A DNA stretch of 10,112 nt from the NCBI GenBank assembly GCA_900544525.1, contig UQVN01000110.1, positions 1 through 10,112 of the forward strand, read 5' to 3'. Source of the stretch: an uncultured Eubacteriales bacterium. Its GTDB lineage: Bacteria; Bacillota; Clostridia; Lachnospirales; Lachnospiraceae. Made by a program: the position numbers and the translations under genes. Below the pieces are notes generated by a model. The model searched no databases and was not told the origin of the DNA. It saw only the letters and a list, made by a program, of their open reading frames with translations. This document shows, in pieces, positions 6,978 to 10,112 of this stretch (within the stretch, counting starts at the first letter, position 1; each line of letters begins with the position of its first letter).

Positions 6978-6988
6978 CTATCACTATA
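6978..6988 (-). repeat. Direct repeat copy 1 (TATAGTGATAG), candidate operator
   Basis: On the minus strand this reads TATAGTGATAG. It directly abuts the stop codon of the response regulator at 6989. A perfect second copy lies at 6925-6935, 53 bp away start to start, close to five helical turns. The pair occupies the only gap before the GH31 gene. Direct repeats on one face of the helix are a common layout for AraC-family binding sites, so these may be operators for the adjacent regulator (inference). Confidence 0.5.
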
Positions 6989-8569
6989 TTATCGTTTACT
7001 CTCTCGATATTCATTTGGTGTTACATTCTCTAACTTTTTAAATATTTTTGAAAAATAACTTGGATTATCATATCCTACTTGAAATGCAATTTCATATGTT
7101 TTCATATCTGTCTCTTCTAATAACTGCTTCGCATATTTTAATCTTACCTGTGTTAAATAATTCCATGGACTTATCCCAACCTCTCTTTTAAAAAGATAAC
7201 AAAAATAGTTTTTACTGACAGCGATTGTATCGCTAATCTCTTCTAATGATAAATTTTTATTATAATTTGTTTCTATCATTTTTAAGCTCTCCTCCACTGG
7301 TTTACTAAATGTTTTTTCCACTCCACCAATAGAAATTTTTTTTAAAAAAGAAATAGCATCATCCATCAATGTTTTTAACTCTTTTAACGAATCATATTTC
7401 TTTAGCTCTTCATAAGATAAATTATATAATTCCAAATTTTCTTCTAACGTCGCTTTTGACACCTCTACCTCTAAAGACTTTTTAATAAAATACAAAACTT
7501 TGGAACAAAATTCATAAATATCATATAGTCCATCTGGTTGATAAATAGTAGAAATCTCAAAGGCTTCTTCTAAAATTTCTTTTAAATGTACTATGTCATA
7601 AACTTTTAATGCCCTCTCTGCTTCTCGTATCAACCCTAATTTTCTCACTTGATCAATTTCTTGTCCAATACAATTATAATCGTATCCTAAAATTGACTCT
7701 TCTCCAATATAAAATGCATATTTTTGTAAACTTTTTACCCTTTCATAAAGTAATGGTAAATCTTGTATCTCATGTCCTTGATGGCTAAAACAGATCATAA
7801 CATGGAGTTCTAATTCATTTAAAAAAGTCTCTATCATTCGATTACAAATTCTAACAACTTCTTCTTCTACCGCTTCCTCAAATAGAATCATCCAAGCATC
7901 ATCTTCATAGTTAAAAGCTAACATTCTTTTTCCAAATTGTTCTTTTACAATCTCACCTAAAATATTAAGTATGTATTTTTCCTGCAAGATTTCAATACTG
8001 CTTGTATTCGCATACTCATTAATGGAACTGCTATCTTGTTGAATTACCATAAGAAAATAGTGTTCAAACTCCATTCCAAACTCTTTTCTATACTTGAGAA
8101 CTTTAGAAAAACCATGTCCACTTCTCATATACTTATATAATTCTAACATGCGTAATTGCTCTTCGCTTTTATCAATAACTTTCTCTTCTTCCTTCTTTCC
8201 ACGAATTTCTTCAATGACCTTTCTCAAAGACTCCATTAGTTCTTCTTCATCAATCGGCTTTAATATATAATTGCTACATCCTAAACGGATTCCTTCTTTT
8301 ACATATCCAAAGTCTGCATAAGCACTCATCAAAATTATTTTTATATTTTTAGAAACTTTATGAACCTTTTCCACTAACTCTAATCCATCCATATGATTCA
8401 TACGAATATCTGTAATAATAATATCTGGCATTTCCTCCAATACCATTTTATATGCCTCTTCTCCATCTCTTGCACAACCTGCTAATACCAGTCCCATCTC
8501 CTCCCATGGGATTAAACTTTGTAACATCCTAAGAGTAATTGGCTCATCATCTACAAGAAATACTTTCAT
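6989..8569 (-). CDS. AraC-type DNA-binding response regulator, YesN-like
   Basis: Cytoplasmic transcription regulator of 526 residues, partner of the overlapping kinase. The N-terminal receiver domain (about 1-120) has the acidic pair D7/D8, phospho-acceptor D54 in TDIRM, and the conserved K104 in LKP. Residues about 125-420 form a long helical middle region of the kind seen in YesN-type regulators, with no recognisable catalytic motif. Residues about 425-526 are an AraC/HTH_18 domain with two helix-turn-helix units (LSLEEISDTIAVSKNYF, then YEIAFQVGYDNPSYFSKIFKK). The ATG at 8569 is chosen because AGGAGG lies 9 nt upstream, inside the kinase gene. The regulators of this family usually activate adjacent sugar-uptake and glycosidase genes, so the GH31 gene and the ABC/GH16 operon downstream are the likely targets (inference). 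No strong terminator separates it from GH31, so some read-through is possible. Confidence 0.95.
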   Translation of the reverse strand: MKVFLVDDEPITLRMLQSLIPWEEMGLVLAGCARDGEEAYKMVLEEMPDIIITDIRMNHMDGLELVEKVHKVSKNIKIILMSAYADFGYVKEGIRLGCSNYILKPIDEEELMESLRKVIEEIRGKKEEEKVIDKSEEQLRMLELYKYMRSGHGFSKVLKYRKEFGMEFEHYFLMVIQQDSSSINEYANTSSIEILQEKYILNILGEIVKEQFGKRMLAFNYEDDAWMILFEEAVEEEVVRICNRMIETFLNELELHVMICFSHQGHEIQDLPLLYERVKSLQKYAFYIGEESILGYDYNCIGQEIDQVRKLGLIREAERALKVYDIVHLKEILEEAFEISTIYQPDGLYDIYEFCSKVLYFIKKSLEVEVSKATLEENLELYNLSYEELKKYDSLKELKTLMDDAISFLKKISIGGVEKTFSKPVEESLKMIETNYNKNLSLEEISDTIAVSKNYFCYLFKREVGISPWNYLTQVRLKYAKQLLEETDMKTYEIAFQVGYDNPSYFSKIFKKLENVTPNEYRESKR

Positions 8570-10112
8570 CTCCTTGTTCCTCCTTATATTCTTTCGGAAG
8601 TTTTACAATAACTGTAGTCCCACTCCCATTTCTAGAAATTATTTCCAATCCATATTCATCACCAAACTTCTTTTTTATCCGTTCATTCACATTTAAAATA
8701 CCTACACTTTTCTCTTGTTGATATACTTCTCCTATTACAAGTCGCCTTTGCAATTCTTTTATTTTTTCTTCTGAAATCCCTTTTCCATTATCACTAATGA
8801 TAATACAGACCATATCCCCTTCTTCTTCCGCACTGATTGTAATAAATTCTCGTTCTTGCAATTTCATTCCATGCTCTACTGCATTTTCTACAATCGGTTG
8901 CAATGTTAATTTTAAAATCTTAGTATTTTCAACCCGTGAATTGCACTCAATAGAATACAGAACTTTATTATCATAACGAATACTCTGAATTTTTAAATAG
9001 TTCTCTACATGCTGTAGCTCTTCTTTTAATGTCACACTCTGATAGGGCTGATATACCGAATACGCCATAATCTTTCCTAAATAAGTGGATAAATCTGAGA
9101 TCTTTTTATTTTCCCCTCTGAGCGCCATTCCTTTCATAGATTGTAACACATTATTAACAAAATGAGGATTAATCTGATGTTGAAGGGCTTTTAATTTCTG
9201 CTCTGAAAACTTCTTTTCTTCTTCAATCATTTTTTCATTTAAATAAACAACATTCTTGATCATACCTTGAATGACATCGGAAAGTACAATCATTTCCTCA
9301 ATTTTCTCTTCTCCAAATTCTACATTATAATTGCCATTTGCCACTTCATTGCATTGTTTCATCAACCTCTTCACAGGATTTATAATGGTTCTTACTGTTT
9401 TTCTTGAAATAATAATTGTTATAATAAATGCTATAATAAGAATCATAAGTGATAATTTCAAAATACTTTGTTTCATGGTACTCGCTTCCGTTAATTCTTT
9501 TATCCCCATCAGTTGTAACCCAAAAAACTTTGTTTTCATGGATACTAGCAGTAAATCCTCCCCTGCCTTCTGTTCTATAGTATCTACATTCACATCTTTA
9601 GAAAAAACTTTGTCTAAAATATAGTTTTGTATTTGAGCGTTTTCTTCTATTTTATTAAAGTAATACCACTGCTTACTAGAATTTAAAAGTGCAAAATCAA
9701 TATCTGAAACATTATTATCTAATATTGCTTTTAAATTCACATCACAAATTAAATAGGCCTTTGGAGAAAACGCGATTTGTTGTGAACCAAGAATAATTGG
9801 CATAACCATCGAAATACATTTTTCCTTTGAAGGATTAATAAGATAACTTTTATCATGTACCTCTGATATATAAGAAGTACTAAGAGACATATTTTTTAAT
9901 ACATTTTGATACCATAATTCCTTATCAATTTCTCCTTGCCGTATTGGTTTTTTATACCAGTAAAAACAATCTCCTTCCTCATTCACAATATAAGCATTTT
10001 CAATTTCTCTATTCCGAATTAAAATTTGAAACTTATCTGAAATCACTCTTTGATTAAAGAGTTCAATAGAATAATCTATATTCTCCATATGTTCTATCTT
10101 ACTTCTATATTC
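8547..10112 (-). CDS. Sensor histidine kinase, YesM-like (His_kinase family), 5' end outside the window
   Basis: Membrane kinase that senses an extracellular signal and phosphorylates the regulator encoded next. The frame is open to the window edge (8 further codons upstream of the ATG at 10088, no stop), and that ATG has no Shine-Dalgarno sequence, so the gene is partial and the first transmembrane helix is missing. Counting from that ATG: residues 1-205 are an extracytoplasmic sensor region; 209-228 a hydrophobic helix; about 229-285 a HAMP linker; 285-300 a charged coiled segment; then the His_kinase motif INPHF with presumed phospho-acceptor H309; an N box around N402 (QPIVENAVEHG); the ATP-lid motif DNGKGI at 433-438; VGILN near 462-466; and GSGTT at 488-492. 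The INPHF motif, a single HAMP and a large outer domain are typical of YesM/LytS-type kinases paired with AraC-type regulators. The stop lies inside the regulator gene (23-nt overlap), which indicates translational coupling. The ligand cannot be told from the sequence. Confidence 0.93.
   Translation of the reverse strand, partial: EYRSKIEHMENIDYSIELFNQRVISDKFQILIRNREIENAYIVNEEGDCFYWYKKPIRQGEIDKELWYQNVLKNMSLSTSYISEVHDKSYLINPSKEKCISMVMPIILGSQQIAFSPKAYLICDVNLKAILDNNVSDIDFALLNSSKQWYYFNKIEENAQIQNYILDKVFSKDVNVDTIEQKAGEDLLLVSMKTKFFGLQLMGIKELTEASTMKQSILKLSLMILIIAFIITIIISRKTVRTIINPVKRLMKQCNEVANGNYNVEFGEEKIEEMIVLSDVIQGMIKNVVYLNEKMIEEEKKFSEQKLKALQHQINPHFVNNVLQSMKGMALRGENKKISDLSTYLGKIMAYSVYQPYQSVTLKEELQHVENYLKIQSIRYDNKVLYSIECNSRVENTKILKLTLQPIVENAVEHGMKLQEREFITISAEEEGDMVCIIISDNGKGISEEKIKELQRRLVIGEVYQQEKSVGILNVNERIKKKFGDEYGLEIISRNGSGTTVIVKLPKEYKEEQGDESISCR
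8579..8584 (-). promoter_or_regulatory. Ribosome binding site of the response regulator, inside the kinase gene
   Basis: AGGAGG on the minus strand, 9 nt before the ATG at 8569 and within the last codons of the kinase. It fixes the regulator start and, with the 23-nt overlap, suggests coupled translation of the pair. Confidence 0.8.

Noticed and set aside
6961..6985. Intrinsic terminator after the response regulator
   Set aside because: A run of seven T on the minus strand follows only a 4-5-bp AT-rich stem (TGAT/ATCA around AGAAA). It is too weak to call, though some termination cannot be excluded.
1..10112. CRISPR array, insertion sequence, prophage or defence system
   Set aside because: No regularly spaced repeats, transposase, integrase or defence-type domain was seen; every gene fits sugar sensing, uptake or breakdown.

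Overview
The window comes from an AT-rich, low-GC Gram-positive genome. I infer a gut-type Clostridia/Lachnospiraceae bacterium from the strong AGGAGG ribosome sites, the lipoprotein-anchored solute-binding protein, the YesM/YesN-style two-component system and the secreted multidomain glycosidase; the sequence alone does not fix the species. All seven genes lie on the minus strand and are read from high to low coordinates. Together they form a carbohydrate sensing, import and degradation locus.

In reading order: (1) 10112-8547, a membrane sensor histidine kinase of the His_kinase/YesM type whose start lies outside the window. It overlaps by 23 nt (2) an AraC-type response regulator at 8569-6989. 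(3) A 101-nt gap holds two perfect 11-bp direct repeats 53 bp apart, and is followed by a short cytoplasmic GH31 glycosidase at 6887-5367. (4) A strong intrinsic terminator (5296-5341) closes that unit. (5) A new promoter (-10 TATAAT at 5246-5251) drives a second unit: lipoprotein solute-binding protein (5206-3902), an intergenic hairpin, two ABC permeases (3765-2881 and 2884-2051, overlapping by ATGA) and a secreted GH16 endo-glycosidase (2031-46) with InlB-like, Ig-like and F5/8-type-C domains. (6) A strong ribosome-binding sequence at the window edge suggests that another gene follows directly after base 1.

Proposed way of working (inference): the secreted GH16 enzyme cuts an extracellular beta-linked glycan. 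The lipoprotein captures the oligosaccharides and the two permeases import them, using an ATPase that is not encoded here. The cytoplasmic GH31 enzyme then removes an alpha-linked sugar. The kinase senses an extracellular cue and the AraC-type regulator probably activates both transcription units. A beta-endo-enzyme beside an alpha-exo-enzyme argues for a glycan with both linkage types rather than a plain beta-glucan. No CRISPR array, insertion sequence, phage gene, tRNA or rRNA was seen, and no non-coding stretch exceeds about 160 bp. The families are known; what may be new is the substrate, the operator sites and the GH16/GH31 pairing.
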